Assembly (NCBI GenBank): GCA_002419465.1
Contig: DIGE01000001.1
Span: 1-64,000, forward strand
Direction: 5' to 3'
Source of the DNA: Geobacter sp. UBA5730
GTDB taxonomy: Bacteria > Desulfobacterota > Desulfuromonadia > Geobacterales > Pseudopelobacteraceae
DNA length: 64,000 nucleotides
The position numbers and the translations under genes are program-made. Of the stretch, positions 1-8,899 are shown one piece after another (position 1 is the first letter of the stretch; each line of letters starts with the position of its first letter). The notes under the pieces are model-generated. The model ran no database searches and was not told the origin of the DNA. It saw only the letters and a program-made list of their open reading frames with translations.

Positions 1-144
<144 letters not shown>

Positions 145-220
145 GAATTACCTGTATCATGAAACACTAACTCAAATTTAAAAACAGAGATTGCTGCCCG
201 CAATCAACTTAAACTGCTAT

Positions 221-236
221 CTGGTTGTCAAAGACC
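221..236 (-). promoter_or_regulatory. boxA-like antitermination element in the rRNA leader
   Basis: On the minus strand the leader contains GTCTTTGACAAC about 85 nt before the mature 16S start. It resembles the boxA element found ahead of many bacterial 16S genes, where NusB/S10 bind for antitermination. It also contains TTGACA, but no good -10 lies at the right distance, so I prefer boxA to a promoter. Confidence 0.5.
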
Positions 237-260
237 GAACTTCGTTACAGCGGAAAATGG

Positions 261-289
261 AATCTAGCAAAACAACTCTTGACTGTCAA
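261..289 (-). promoter_or_regulatory. rrn promoter P2
   Basis: Minus strand: -35 TTGACA (289-284), 17-nt spacer, -10 TAGATT (266-261). The -35 is perfect and the spacing optimal. An A-tract lies just upstream (around 292-300), as for an UP element. Predicted start is near 253, giving a leader of about 110 nt before the 16S gene. Confidence 0.75.
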
Positions 290-336
290 CACATTTTTTT
301 CAAGAGCAAAAATTCCTTGGCTGCAAACAGACGGGT

Positions 337-366
337 TTTATACACACAGCCCCCTACTTCCGTCAA
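337..366 (-). promoter_or_regulatory. rrn promoter P1
   Basis: Minus strand: -35 TTGACG (366-361), 18-nt spacer, -10 TATAAA (342-337). The sequence directly upstream (about 367-390) is almost pure A/T and looks like an UP element; it overlaps the last codons and stop of pyk. With P2 it forms a tandem rRNA promoter pair. Confidence 0.7.
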
Positions 367-377
367 CAAAAAAACGA

Positions 378-1820
378 CTAAAAAATTTCAAAAAACCTGC
401 CAGCGCCCAACTTGTGGATTTTCATAAGGTTGGTAGAACCCCGCGCCTCAATCGGCGTCCCCATGATGATCACCACTATGTCACCCTTGCGAAACCCGGC
501 TGCAAACAGCTTTTGCTCAGCCACACTGATCTGCTGGTCCATGTGTTCCAATGTCTCAATGGATTGCGCCTGCACCCCCCAATAGATCGAAAGCTTGCGC
601 TGAATCTGTGAGGTGTTGGTAAAAGCGATAATCGGAATATGGGGGCGAAAGCGGGAGATCAACGCTGCCGTGCTGCCTGACTGGGTGAATACTGCTATCG
701 CCTTGGCTTTAAGACTTGCGGAGACACGACAGGCGGCCTCTCCCACAGCCTGGGCAATGCTGGGCGTAGTTAGAACCGGAGCATCAGCCCGGCTGCCAAA
801 CCCAGCCTGTTCGACGTCGCGGGCGATACGAACCATGGTCTCCACCGCTTCAACCGGGTGATTGCCTGAAGCGGTCTCACCGGAAAGCATAATGGCGTCC
901 GTCCCGTCGATGATGGCATTAGCCACATCGGAGGTCTCGGCCCGAGTAGGACGAAAGTTGACAATCATCGATTCCAGCATCTGGGTTGCTGTGATCACCG
1001 GCTTACCGGCTGCATTGCAGGCCTGAATAATCTTTTTCTGAATCAGGGGGACCTTCTCGGCCTGTATCTCTACTCCCAAATCTCCCCGCGCCACCATAAC
1101 GGCATCCGCCACTTTGAGAATCTTGTTAAAGCTTCGCAGGGCCTCGGGTTTTTCTATTTTGGCCACCACCGGCAGATTTTTACCGGCCTGGTAGATGATC
1201 CGCTTGATTCCCTCAACATCCTCAGCAGTCCGTACAAAGGAGAGGGCCACAAAATCGATATCAGCCTCAAGACAAAACTGGAGATCCAACAGATCTTTCT
1301 CTGTCAGCGATGGCGCTGATACCTTTACTCCCGGCAGGTTGATACCCTTGTTATTTTTCAGCAGGCCACCACTCACCACCAGACAACGCACCTGGCAATC
1401 CTGCACATCGAGCACCTTCAGCTCCATCAGCCCATCATCCAGCAGAATTCGGGACCCTGCCGTAACATCCTGTGGCAGCGCCTGATAGATAGTCGGGATG
1501 ACACCATCCGCCCCAAGGCAATCAATGGTGGTTATGATCACCTCTTGGCCCTTCTCCAGCCGCATCCCATCACCAAGCATCTTGCCGGTGCGAATCTTGG
1601 GACCCTGCAAGTCGGCAAGTATGCCCACTTGCTTGCCATGCCGCAACGATGCTGCCCGAATCAACTCGATCAGCCGTGTTTTTTCGATATGGTCGCCATG
1701 GGAGAAGTTGAGCCGGAACAGATCCACCCCGGCCTGAAGCAGTCGTCCGATCGTCTCCGGTGTATTACTGGCCGGGCCCAAGGTGGCAACTATCTTGGTT
1801 TTACGCTTTTCTCTATGCAC
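378..1820 (-). CDS. pyk: pyruvate kinase
   Basis: The 480-residue product converts phosphoenolpyruvate and ADP to pyruvate and ATP, the last step of glycolysis, in the cytoplasm. The N-terminus has the KTKIVATLGPAS signature (residues 7-18). The active-site stretch VVAKIEKPEA lies near residues 218-227 and MVARGDLGVE near 241-250. Length and motif order fit a full TIM-barrel plus C-terminal domain enzyme. The start is a GTG three bases after the aconitase stop, so the two are probably cotranslated as the end of the E2-E3-aconitase run. No terminator is seen after it; the rrn P1 promoter begins at once. Confidence 0.97.
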   Translation of the reverse strand: MHREKRKTKIVATLGPASNTPETIGRLLQAGVDLFRLNFSHGDHIEKTRLIELIRAASLRHGKQVGILADLQGPKIRTGKMLGDGMRLEKGQEVIITTIDCLGADGVIPTIYQALPQDVTAGSRILLDDGLMELKVLDVQDCQVRCLVVSGGLLKNNKGINLPGVKVSAPSLTEKDLLDLQFCLEADIDFVALSFVRTAEDVEGIKRIIYQAGKNLPVVAKIEKPEALRSFNKILKVADAVMVARGDLGVEIQAEKVPLIQKKIIQACNAAGKPVITATQMLESMIVNFRPTRAETSDVANAIIDGTDAIMLSGETASGNHPVEAVETMVRIARDVEQAGFGSRADAPVLTTPSIAQAVGEAACRVSASLKAKAIAVFTQSGSTAALISRFRPHIPIIAFTNTSQIQRKLSIYWGVQAQSIETLEHMDQQISVAEQKLFAAGFRKGDIVVIIMGTPIEARGSTNLMKIHKLGAGRFFEIF

Positions 1821-1823
1821 ACC

Positions 1824-3758
1824 CTACCCCTTCCCGACCATATTCAGAGTGCCGCCAGCCAAAAGCTCCTGGCGCTGCCGGTCAGAAACATCCAGAACGG
1901 TTACCAGCTCGGCTCCATTCACCAAAACCGTGATTTCACGTGCCCCCTCTGCAATCAGACGCCGTATAGCCGGCAGACTGATGCTATCCCCCTGCTTGAC
2001 CCGATCATAGTCGTCAGGGTTCTTGAAGATCAGTGGCACGATACCGAAATTAACCAGGTTCGCTTTGTGAATCCGGGCAAACCCCTTCACCAGCTTCACA
2101 CGGATGCCCAGGTAGCGCGGAGCCAGAGCCGCATGCTCACGCGAAGAGCCCTGCCCATAATTTTCACCCCCTACTACCACACCGGCCCCCATGGACTTGA
2201 CCCGGGCCGGAAACTCGGCATCTATCCGCTCAAAAACATATTCAGCAATGGCCGGAATGTTGCTGCGCAGCGGCAAAATCTGGTTGCCGGCTGGCATGAT
2301 ATGATCAGTGGTAATATTATCGCCGACTTTCAGTACCACGCTGGCCTCGAGCTGTTCTGGCAACGGCTCAAAACGAGGGAACGGCACGATGTTGGGTCCG
2401 GTAACGATCTCGATCCGGTCAGCCTCGACAGGCGTCAACGGATAGATCAGACTGGAATCATCCACCAGATAGCGGTCAGGATTGCGCACTGCGGGCCACG
2501 GCATCAACGCCCCCAAGTCACGCGGATCGGTAATAACGCCGTGCAGCCCGGAGGCCACGGCTGTTTCAGGTGAGCAGAGGTACACCTGATCATCCTTGGT
2601 GCCGCTACGTCCGGGAAAATTCCGCGGGAACGTCCGCAGCGACACCTGACCGGTGCCCGGCGCCTGCCCCATGCCGATACAGCCCAGACAACCAGACTGG
2701 TGGATATTGACACCAGCCATCAGCAGCATCAGTACACCACCCTGTTGCGCCACATTTTCCAATACCTGACGACTGCCCGGGTTAATGTGAAACGCTACTC
2801 CTGGGGCGACACGCCGCCCTTCCAACACTCGACAGACGGTCATCAGATCGCGAAACGAAGAGTTGACCGAACTGCCGACGATCACCTGATCCACTTTGGT
2901 TCCAGCCACTGTAGAGACCTTAACCACCTTGTCCGGAGATGAAGGGCAGGCGATCAACGGTTCAAGTGCAGCCAGGTCAATCTCATCATATTCATCATAA
3001 CCGGCCCCTTCATCGGCAGCCAACGGTTGCCAATGGTCCTCCCTGCCCTGCGCAGCCAGAAACTCCCTGGTCCGTTGATCGGATGGAAACAAGGTCGAGG
3101 TGGCTCCCAATTCGGCCCCCATGTTGCCGATGGTGGCCCGATCCGTGGCCGAGAGTGTCGCAACCCCGGGACCGTAGTATTCAATTACCCTACCCACACC
3201 ACCTTTCACACTATGGCGCCGCAACATCTCCAGCACCACATCCTTGCCAGAAACCCAAGGTTGCAACTGGCCGGTCAGCTTAACCCCGAACACCTTGGGA
3301 CAGGGCAGACTGAATGGGTGGCCAGCCATGGCCAGAGCCACATCAAGACCACCGGCCCCGATGGCCAGCATGGAAAGCCCGGCTGCGGTTGGTGTGTGGG
3401 AATCAGCGCCTAATAGGGTCAAACCCGGCCTGCCAAATCGCTCCAGGTGCACCTGATGGGAAATACCGTTGCCCGGCTTGGAAAGGTGTACCCCGAACCG
3501 TTGGGCCGCACTGGTCAGGAAAGCATGGTCATCGGCATTTTTGAAGTCGGTCTGGAGCAAATTATGATCTATATACTGGGCCGCCAGATCGACCGTCACC
3601 CGTGGCAGACCAATGGCGACGAACTCCAGCATGGCCATGGTACCGGTGGCGTCCTGCAGCAGGGTGTGATCAATCTTGATGGAGATTTCCCGGTTCGCCA
3701 CCAGCTCACCGGCAACCAGATGGGCCTCAATAATTTTGGTTGTTAAATTCTTAGGCAT
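1824..3758 (-). CDS. acnA: aconitate hydratase
   Basis: The 644-residue product isomerises citrate to isocitrate in the TCA cycle. It is of the shorter aconitase type: LLGADSHTPTAAG near residues 115-127, the 4Fe-4S ligands as one Cys in the YLCSPET region plus the CLGC pair in the HQSGCLGCIGMG stretch, and a C-terminal swivel domain with ENYGQGSSREHAALAPR. I start it at the ATG at 3758, which has GGAGG seven bases upstream; a longer reading frame to 3806 lies inside lpd. The start overlaps the end of lpd by eight bases, which suggests translational coupling. The gene symbol is the general one; assignment to a particular AcnA subgroup is less certain. Confidence 0.95.
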   Translation of the reverse strand: MPKNLTTKIIEAHLVAGELVANREISIKIDHTLLQDATGTMAMLEFVAIGLPRVTVDLAAQYIDHNLLQTDFKNADDHAFLTSAAQRFGVHLSKPGNGISHQVHLERFGRPGLTLLGADSHTPTAAGLSMLAIGAGGLDVALAMAGHPFSLPCPKVFGVKLTGQLQPWVSGKDVVLEMLRRHSVKGGVGRVIEYYGPGVATLSATDRATIGNMGAELGATSTLFPSDQRTREFLAAQGREDHWQPLAADEGAGYDEYDEIDLAALEPLIACPSSPDKVVKVSTVAGTKVDQVIVGSSVNSSFRDLMTVCRVLEGRRVAPGVAFHINPGSRQVLENVAQQGGVLMLLMAGVNIHQSGCLGCIGMGQAPGTGQVSLRTFPRNFPGRSGTKDDQVYLCSPETAVASGLHGVITDPRDLGALMPWPAVRNPDRYLVDDSSLIYPLTPVEADRIEIVTGPNIVPFPRFEPLPEQLEASVVLKVGDNITTDHIMPAGNQILPLRSNIPAIAEYVFERIDAEFPARVKSMGAGVVVGGENYGQGSSREHAALAPRYLGIRVKLVKGFARIHKANLVNFGIVPLIFKNPDDYDRVKQGDSISLPAIRRLIAEGAREITVLVNGAELVTVLDVSDRQRQELLAGGTLNMVGKG

Positions 3759-5193
3759 GGATAGCCTCCTCGTGCAGATCCAATGCTGCCTCTTTGAGCG
3801 CCTCACTCAAGGTTGGATGAGCATGAAAGAGCATGCCCATATCGCGTGCAGTGCCCATGAAGCCCATGGCAGTGACCGCCTCCGCAATCATGTCCGATGC
3901 GCGGGGACCAACGATGTGCACCCCCAGAATGCGGTCGGTCTCGGTATGGGCCAGTACCTTGGCAAAACCTTCGGTTTCATCCATGGCCCGAGCACGTCCG
4001 TTGCCCAGAAAGTTGAAGCTGCCAGCCTTGTAAGGCACATTCTCATGCTTTAACTGTTCCTCGGTCTTACCCACTGAAGCACCTTCCGGCCACGTATAGA
4101 CCACTCCAGGCAGATAGTCGTACTCAACCACCGCTGCCCTGCTGCCGGCCATTCGCTCCACACAGACCACCCCTTCCTCAGAGGCCTTGTGGGCCAGCAT
4201 CGGCCCGGGAATCAGATCGCCGATTGCATAAATACCGGCAACTGATGTCTGATAGTCGGCATCCACGGATATCCTGCCGTTTTCCAACAGCTTGCCGCCC
4301 AGCGCCTCAAACCCCAAATCGGCCAGCACAGGTCGTCTACCAATAGCCACCAGCAGCCGGTCGCAATCCAACTCACCACTGTCGTTACCGGCAGTAAACT
4401 GCACCAGCCCTTTGCTACCCAGTCGGCGCAGGCCGCTGACCCGCACCCCCAGCCTGAATTCGACGCCCTGCTTTTTCAAGGCCCGTTGCAGGGCAGCGGC
4501 AGCCTGACGGTCCATGGAAGGCAGCAGGTCAGGCAGCAGATCCAACACCGTCACCCGGGCCCCCAACCTGCGCCAGACCGATCCCAGCTCCAAGCCAATA
4601 GGGCCGCCGCCAACCACCACCAGGTGTTCAGGAACCCGTTCAAACCCCAACGCCTCTTTTGCGCTGACCACCAGCTCACCGTCAAAGGGGATGTTCGGCA
4701 ACGCCAGCGCCTCACTGCCGGTGGCAAGCAGGACCCTGGGGGCGGTCAACAGCTGCCCCGGCTCAAAGACGGGCTGGTCTCCGGATTGATCGGCCGGCTC
4801 AAGTGCCACCTGCTGAAGCCCGGAACCATCCGGCCCCTTCAGCCTGGCAATCCCGTAAAACAGGGTGATCTTGTTTTTTTTGAACAGATACGCCACCCCA
4901 TCAGTCAGACGCTTGACCACCTCATCCTTGCGGGCCAACATGACCGGTAGATTCAGCCGGGGCGAATCAATCTCAATGCCATGACCGGCAAACCTATCCC
5001 GCGCCACGGCAAAATGTTCACTGGAGTCCAGCAACGCCTTACTGGGGATGCAACCTTCGTTAAGACAGACCCCACCCAGGGTAACCCGTTTTTCAAGCAC
5101 CGCTACCTTCATTCCAAGCTGACTGGCCCGAATGGCCGCCACGTAACCGCCAGGACCGGCACCTACCACAATCAGGTCAAACTGTTCCGCCAT
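3751..5193 (-). CDS. lpdA: dihydrolipoyl dehydrogenase (E3)
   Basis: The 480-residue flavoprotein reoxidises dihydrolipoyl groups of 2-oxoacid dehydrogenase complexes with NAD+. Visible motifs are the FAD-binding VVGAGPGGYVAA near the N-terminus, the redox disulfide in GGVCLNEGCIPSK (about residues 40-52), a second dinucleotide fold VVVGGGPIGLELG, AIGD of the second FAD site, and the C-terminal HAHPTLSE catalytic His-Glu pair. The ATG at 5193 has GGGAGG six bases upstream; an in-frame TTG at 5199 is less likely. It sits in a run with the E2 gene, so it probably serves that complex. Confidence 0.97.
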   Translation of the reverse strand: MAEQFDLIVVGAGPGGYVAAIRASQLGMKVAVLEKRVTLGGVCLNEGCIPSKALLDSSEHFAVARDRFAGHGIEIDSPRLNLPVMLARKDEVVKRLTDGVAYLFKKNKITLFYGIARLKGPDGSGLQQVALEPADQSGDQPVFEPGQLLTAPRVLLATGSEALALPNIPFDGELVVSAKEALGFERVPEHLVVVGGGPIGLELGSVWRRLGARVTVLDLLPDLLPSMDRQAAAALQRALKKQGVEFRLGVRVSGLRRLGSKGLVQFTAGNDSGELDCDRLLVAIGRRPVLADLGFEALGGKLLENGRISVDADYQTSVAGIYAIGDLIPGPMLAHKASEEGVVCVERMAGSRAAVVEYDYLPGVVYTWPEGASVGKTEEQLKHENVPYKAGSFNFLGNGRARAMDETEGFAKVLAHTETDRILGVHIVGPRASDMIAEAVTAMGFMGTARDMGMLFHAHPTLSEALKEAALDLHEEAIHA

Positions 5194-5217
5194 AACCAAC
5201 CTCCCATCAGCAGGGGT

Positions 5218-5832
5218 TCAGGGTTCCATCAAAAATCGCCCCATCAGTAACGCCACCAGCAAAACAATCGGAAACGCCAGCCAGACAATCCGCCAGGAAC
5301 GCTGAGGAGCAGGCAACGGCCAGTCATCAGCCACAAAACCGAACTGCAGCCCTCTGCCCGGCCGCCACTCCAGGCTCCAAAACAAGCCTGCCATAAGATA
5401 CAGAAAAGATGAAGCCACAATGTTTGGGGCCCAGGTAAGCGGATAGTAGCCATCCCTGACCCAGATGTAGAGATCATAGGACCAGCTGACCGAGAAAAAC
5501 CAGCAGCAACAAGCAACATACACCACCCGCAACGGTTCTTTACGCCGCAGGGCGCGGTAAAGAACACCTACACACCAGGGAGCAGTGGCATAGGTCAGGG
5601 CAGACATGAAAAAAGCATCCACGTAGTCCCAGGTTGGATCGCCGGTGTAGGGGGCCATCACCATAAAGCCAGTAGTTGCAACCAGCGCCGTCGCCAACTT
5701 CCATGGTTCTAAAACCATCCGCCAGTAGTTACGTTGCAGTAGTGAAAAACCGGCCTGATGCCTCACGGCCAACATCACAGCCGCGAAACATAATAGTAAC
5801 CAACCGGCCGTATACCAATGCATAATGGTCAT
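5218..5832 (-). CDS. multi-pass membrane protein of unknown function
   Basis: I do not recognise this 204-residue protein. It is strongly hydrophobic and Trp-rich, with about five or six likely membrane segments, for example near residues 4-23, 44-60, 110-130, 140-160 and 180-200, joined by short basic loops. The start at 5832 lies four bases after the E2 stop; a second ATG at 5823 is possible. Its place between the E2 and E3 genes means it is cotranscribed with them, but nothing in the sequence links it to lipoyl chemistry. A membrane sensor or assembly role would be a guess. Confidence 0.75.
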   Translation of the reverse strand: MTIMHWYTAGWLLLCFAAVMLAVRHQAGFSLLQRNYWRMVLEPWKLATALVATTGFMVMAPYTGDPTWDYVDAFFMSALTYATAPWCVGVLYRALRRKEPLRVVYVACCCWFFSVSWSYDLYIWVRDGYYPLTWAPNIVASSFLYLMAGLFWSLEWRPGRGLQFGFVADDWPLPAPQRSWRIVWLAFPIVLLVALLMGRFLMEP

Positions 5833-5836
5833 AGCG

Positions 5837-7006
5837 TTACCGCAACCCATCCAGCCACGCGCTGTCCTCAATCCTCTCTTTCACCAGCTTCAGGAATCCC
5901 ACCGCCTCACGACCGTCAATCATCCGGTGATCGTAGGACAACGCCAGATACATCATCGGCCGAATCACGATCTGGCCATCACGGACCACCGGCCGCTCCT
6001 GAATCGCATGCATTCCCAGCACTCCGCTTTGGGGAGGGTTAATGATCGGCGTGGAAAGCAACGAACCATAGGTTCCTCCGTTACTAATCGTAAAGGTGCC
6101 ACCCTCCAGATCGGCGATGGCAAGCTTGTTCGTCTGGATCTTCACCACAAAACCGGCGATGGTCTGCTCAACCTCACGCAGACCAAGTCGTTCAGCGGTA
6201 CGCAGCACCGGCACCACCAACCCTTTTTCACCGGAAACGGCGATCCCCAGATGACAGAACTGCTGGTAGACAATCTCATCACCCTCTATCCGGGCATTGA
6301 CTGCCGGGAAGGCTTTTAAAGCATCGCAGCAGGCCCGCGCGAAAAACGGCAGAATACCGATCGGCGTCGCCTGCTGTTTGAGCTGAGCCCGCAGGGCCTG
6401 CAACGCCGTCAGATCAACCTCGTTGAAGGTGGTAAGCATGGCAGTCTGCTGGCGAGCCTGCACCAAACGCTCGGCAACCCGTTTGCGAAGTGGCGACATC
6501 CTGACGCGCTCCTCGCCATCAACTGGTAGCGATGCAGACTGCGGCGATGCAGAAAACGGTGAAGGGCGATAGAGGGGCGGTTCTTCTGACCGTACCGCAC
6601 CCGGCTGTCCGGCACGCTTCAGATCCTCAAGCAAAATTCGCCCATTTGGACCGCTGCCGACAATCTGACTCGATTCCAGGCCCTTTTCACGCAGGACTTG
6701 CCGCACCTCCGGCGAGGTGGCCGGGGCAGCACCCGTCGCATCGCCAGGAGAAGCTATCGTTACTCCCCCGGAGACCATTGCCTCATCAATCCTGCCAATC
6801 AGCGTACCGACCATCAACGTAGCACCCGCCGGGAGCTGTACATGTAGCGTACCACTGACCTCTGCAACCAGATCCATCGTGATTTTGTCAGTCTCAATCT
6901 CACAGATCGGCTCATCCTTACTGACCAGCTGGCCGTCGGCCTTATGCCACTTGGCCAGCAATGCTTCAACCACTGATTCGCCCACAGCTGGAATCCGAAT
7001 ATCCAT
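5837..7006 (-). CDS. sucB: 2-oxoglutarate dehydrogenase E2, dihydrolipoamide succinyltransferase
   Basis: This 389-residue protein is an E2 acyltransferase. It has one N-terminal lipoyl domain (lipoylated Lys in EIETDKITMD, residue 42 or so), a peripheral-subunit-binding domain near residues 95-130 (VRQVLREKGL...GPNGRILLEDL) and a C-terminal catalytic domain ending in SYDHRMIDG, which holds the active-site His and Asp. The lipoyl motif and single-domain layout favour the succinyl type over acetyl, though this cannot be settled by eye. The start has AGGAG upstream and follows the DUF4384 gene by only nine bases. No E1 gene is adjacent. Confidence 0.92.
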   Translation of the reverse strand: MDIRIPAVGESVVEALLAKWHKADGQLVSKDEPICEIETDKITMDLVAEVSGTLHVQLPAGATLMVGTLIGRIDEAMVSGGVTIASPGDATGAAPATSPEVRQVLREKGLESSQIVGSGPNGRILLEDLKRAGQPGAVRSEEPPLYRPSPFSASPQSASLPVDGEERVRMSPLRKRVAERLVQARQQTAMLTTFNEVDLTALQALRAQLKQQATPIGILPFFARACCDALKAFPAVNARIEGDEIVYQQFCHLGIAVSGEKGLVVPVLRTAERLGLREVEQTIAGFVVKIQTNKLAIADLEGGTFTISNGGTYGSLLSTPIINPPQSGVLGMHAIQERPVVRDGQIVIRPMMYLALSYDHRMIDGREAVGFLKLVKERIEDSAWLDGLR

Positions 7007-7015
7007 GGTCAGCTC

Positions 7016-8425
7016 CTAGTGAGGCCTGGTCTGGACGAACAGGCTGTCCTCATACAAGGTCACCCCGAAGTTTATGGCGATGCCTTTGTAGTAATCAACC
7101 AGGTCAAAACCGTTGATGGTCTTTTGGGTTGAGAGCTCCTGCTGGATCACGTCACGCCGCGCCAGGGTCCGGGTGCCACCGCTAAAACTCTTGGCAGCTA
7201 TCTTATCCGAGATGGTCGGCACCGGCAGCGGCCGCTCACTGGCAAACAGCTTGACTACATCAGTACCAAAGGGCGGCTCCACCACAATCTCCCAACTATC
7301 CCGTTCACCCGGCACGGTGTGGATCCGACCACTGGCCAAGGGCTCCTCTTGTTGACCTGGCCCCGGGTACAGCTGATTGACTTCGTTTTTCGCATTGATT
7401 CCATAGAGATAAACATACAGCGGCTTCGCCACCTGGATCAGAAACTGGACCTTCTCACCAGCCCGATAGACCTGAAAACGATCCCCTTTGGTGGTATTCA
7501 GTTTGACCATCTGCTGACTGCCCTGGCCGGCCACATCGGCGACCAGCGCCAAGGCACCGGCCGTCTGGTTGACGGTACTGTACGGGATCAGGGCCCGCTC
7601 GATGGTTTCCTCCGCGCTCCCCAACACCCCCCCCTTAAGGTTTTTCAGGGTCATGGCAACCGTCACCCGACCGGTCCCCTCAAGATAGTAACCGTCCAGC
7701 ACCACGTCGGCACCGCTGAACAGAGCGGCACTGGTCTCCAGGTTTTTGACCTGCTTGGCCTTGACAGCCAGGCCACGGGTGTTGGAGAGAGAACGGGTTA
7801 CCGGCTGTTCTTCCAGCACCTCAAACTGCTGGCTATTGACCAGATAGCTCCTGGCCTTGGCTGTCACGTATTCGGAGAATTCAGAGGCGTACCGTCCCTT
7901 GCGCTCCACCACCGGATTGATGAACACCTTCAGACCGTTGCGGCTGCCACTGGTCTTCTGAACCAGCCGCTTGACCCGACTATCCAGCGATTCGCTGAAA
8001 CTGTCCTTGGGCAGCTTGGTTATCGGCAGGGCCGCCGCCAAACTTTTACAGCCACTGCTGTCTTTGGCGGGGCAATACTTCACAAACACCCGCAACTTGT
8101 CACCATCCCGCTGGTAGCTGGCCCCCACTGCCAGATCAGCCTCTTCCATGAAATCGCTGAAGCTGAACCCGGCTGCCGAGAGTGAGCTCTCCAGCTCGTT
8201 CACCAGAAAGGCTGACAGATTTGAGTTCTCACCCGTCACCGTATCCTTGACATTGGCCTTGTCCAGATAAAGTTTTTTTGCCCCCCCGGACGTATCCTTC
8301 AACTCCATCGCTACGCCAGAGGCCAGCTCCTTGAGCGAGGCAGGCTCGGATGACCAGAAAGCAAAGGATGGGGAGCTAGCAACTAACAACAGCATTATGA
8401 ACAGGACAGTACGTATAATTAGCAT
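7016..8425 (-). CDS. exported DUF4384 domain protein
   Basis: The 469-residue product starts with a signal peptide (about residues 1-22, ending SFA-F). The middle resembles periplasmic lipoprotein-like domains that assemble around surface structures (FlgO/LPP20/CsgG-like), judged only from the pattern 'RSYLVNSQQFEVLEEQ'. The C-terminal part (about 320-420: VYRAGEKVQF...LYVYLYGINAKNEVNQLYPG) matches the DUF4384 family, which often accompanies caspase-like proteases in bacteria. It lies 39 bases after the caspase/DUF1566 locus with its own GGAGTG ribosome site, and nine bases before sucB. Function is unknown. Confidence 0.8.
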   Translation of the reverse strand: MLIIRTVLFIMLLLVASSPSFAFWSSEPASLKELASGVAMELKDTSGGAKKLYLDKANVKDTVTGENSNLSAFLVNELESSLSAAGFSFSDFMEEADLAVGASYQRDGDKLRVFVKYCPAKDSSGCKSLAAALPITKLPKDSFSESLDSRVKRLVQKTSGSRNGLKVFINPVVERKGRYASEFSEYVTAKARSYLVNSQQFEVLEEQPVTRSLSNTRGLAVKAKQVKNLETSAALFSGADVVLDGYYLEGTGRVTVAMTLKNLKGGVLGSAEETIERALIPYSTVNQTAGALALVADVAGQGSQQMVKLNTTKGDRFQVYRAGEKVQFLIQVAKPLYVYLYGINAKNEVNQLYPGPGQQEEPLASGRIHTVPGERDSWEIVVEPPFGTDVVKLFASERPLPVPTISDKIAAKSFSGGTRTLARRDVIQQELSTQKTINGFDLVDYYKGIAINFGVTLYEDSLFVQTRPH

Positions 8426-8464
8426 CTGACACTCCTATAACCACGCAACATGACAAGATGGGTA

Positions 8465-8899
8465 TTATTTGGCATCACGAACCGGCCAAACGTAGTAGTA
8501 GCTGCCTTTTTCGTAACTGCCCACGTAACCGTAGCCCATGTACACGCCCCAGGCGTCGTATGCGCTGCTGGCGTAAATACTGGAAGACCAGTAGTGGCCA
8601 GCTTGGACGTCACGAAAACCGCTATTATTGAAGTACCCAGCCGGCCGCTCGCCCCCCTGGTTGGCAAAGGCTTCAAGCTCTTCCCTGGTGGGCAGCCGCC
8701 AGTCCGTGTAGCCGCCAACACGCAGGGACTTTACCCACTCCATGGCCTGGCGCCAGATCATCGGCTTGCCGGCTCTGTTGCCATCCCGCAGCCATTGCAG
8801 GCCGGTTTGGGGGTCGGTATAAATTTCTTCCTGTTGCTGTTTCTGCTGCCTGGTCAGTATCTGGCCTTTGTCTACCACCAGCCCCTGTAAGAAAGGCAT
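8465..8899 (-). CDS. DUF1566 domain, probably the frameshifted C-terminus of the caspase gene
   Basis: This frame encodes up to 144 residues; from about residue 25 on it is a DUF1566 (Lcl C-terminal) domain, with TGLQWLRDG, WRLPTREELEAF, YWSSS and a closing YYYVWPVRD. Such domains are usually C-terminal parts of exported proteins, yet this frame has no signal peptide and no clear ribosome site at its ATG. It continues the preceding caspase frame smoothly if one base is removed from the CCCC run at 8882-8885 (GGGG on the coding strand). I therefore read it as the tail of the caspase gene, split by a one-base insertion or a sequencing error. Confidence 0.7.
   Translation of the reverse strand: MPFLQGLVVDKGQILTRQQKQQQEEIYTDPQTGLQWLRDGNRAGKPMIWRQAMEWVKSLRVGGYTDWRLPTREELEAFANQGGERPAGYFNNSGFRDVQAGHYWSSSIYASSAYDAWGVYMGYGYVGSYEKGSYYYVWPVRDAK

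Noticed and set aside
226..231. TTGACA in the rRNA leader as a third promoter
   Set aside because: No -10 at 16-18 bases; the sequence fits boxA better.
7319..8185. Long open frame on the plus strand, 288 codons, antisense to the DUF4384 gene
   Set aside because: Its product has no family pattern, its sense-strand counterpart is a clear exported protein, and it lacks a ribosome site. It is a shadow of high GC coding sequence.
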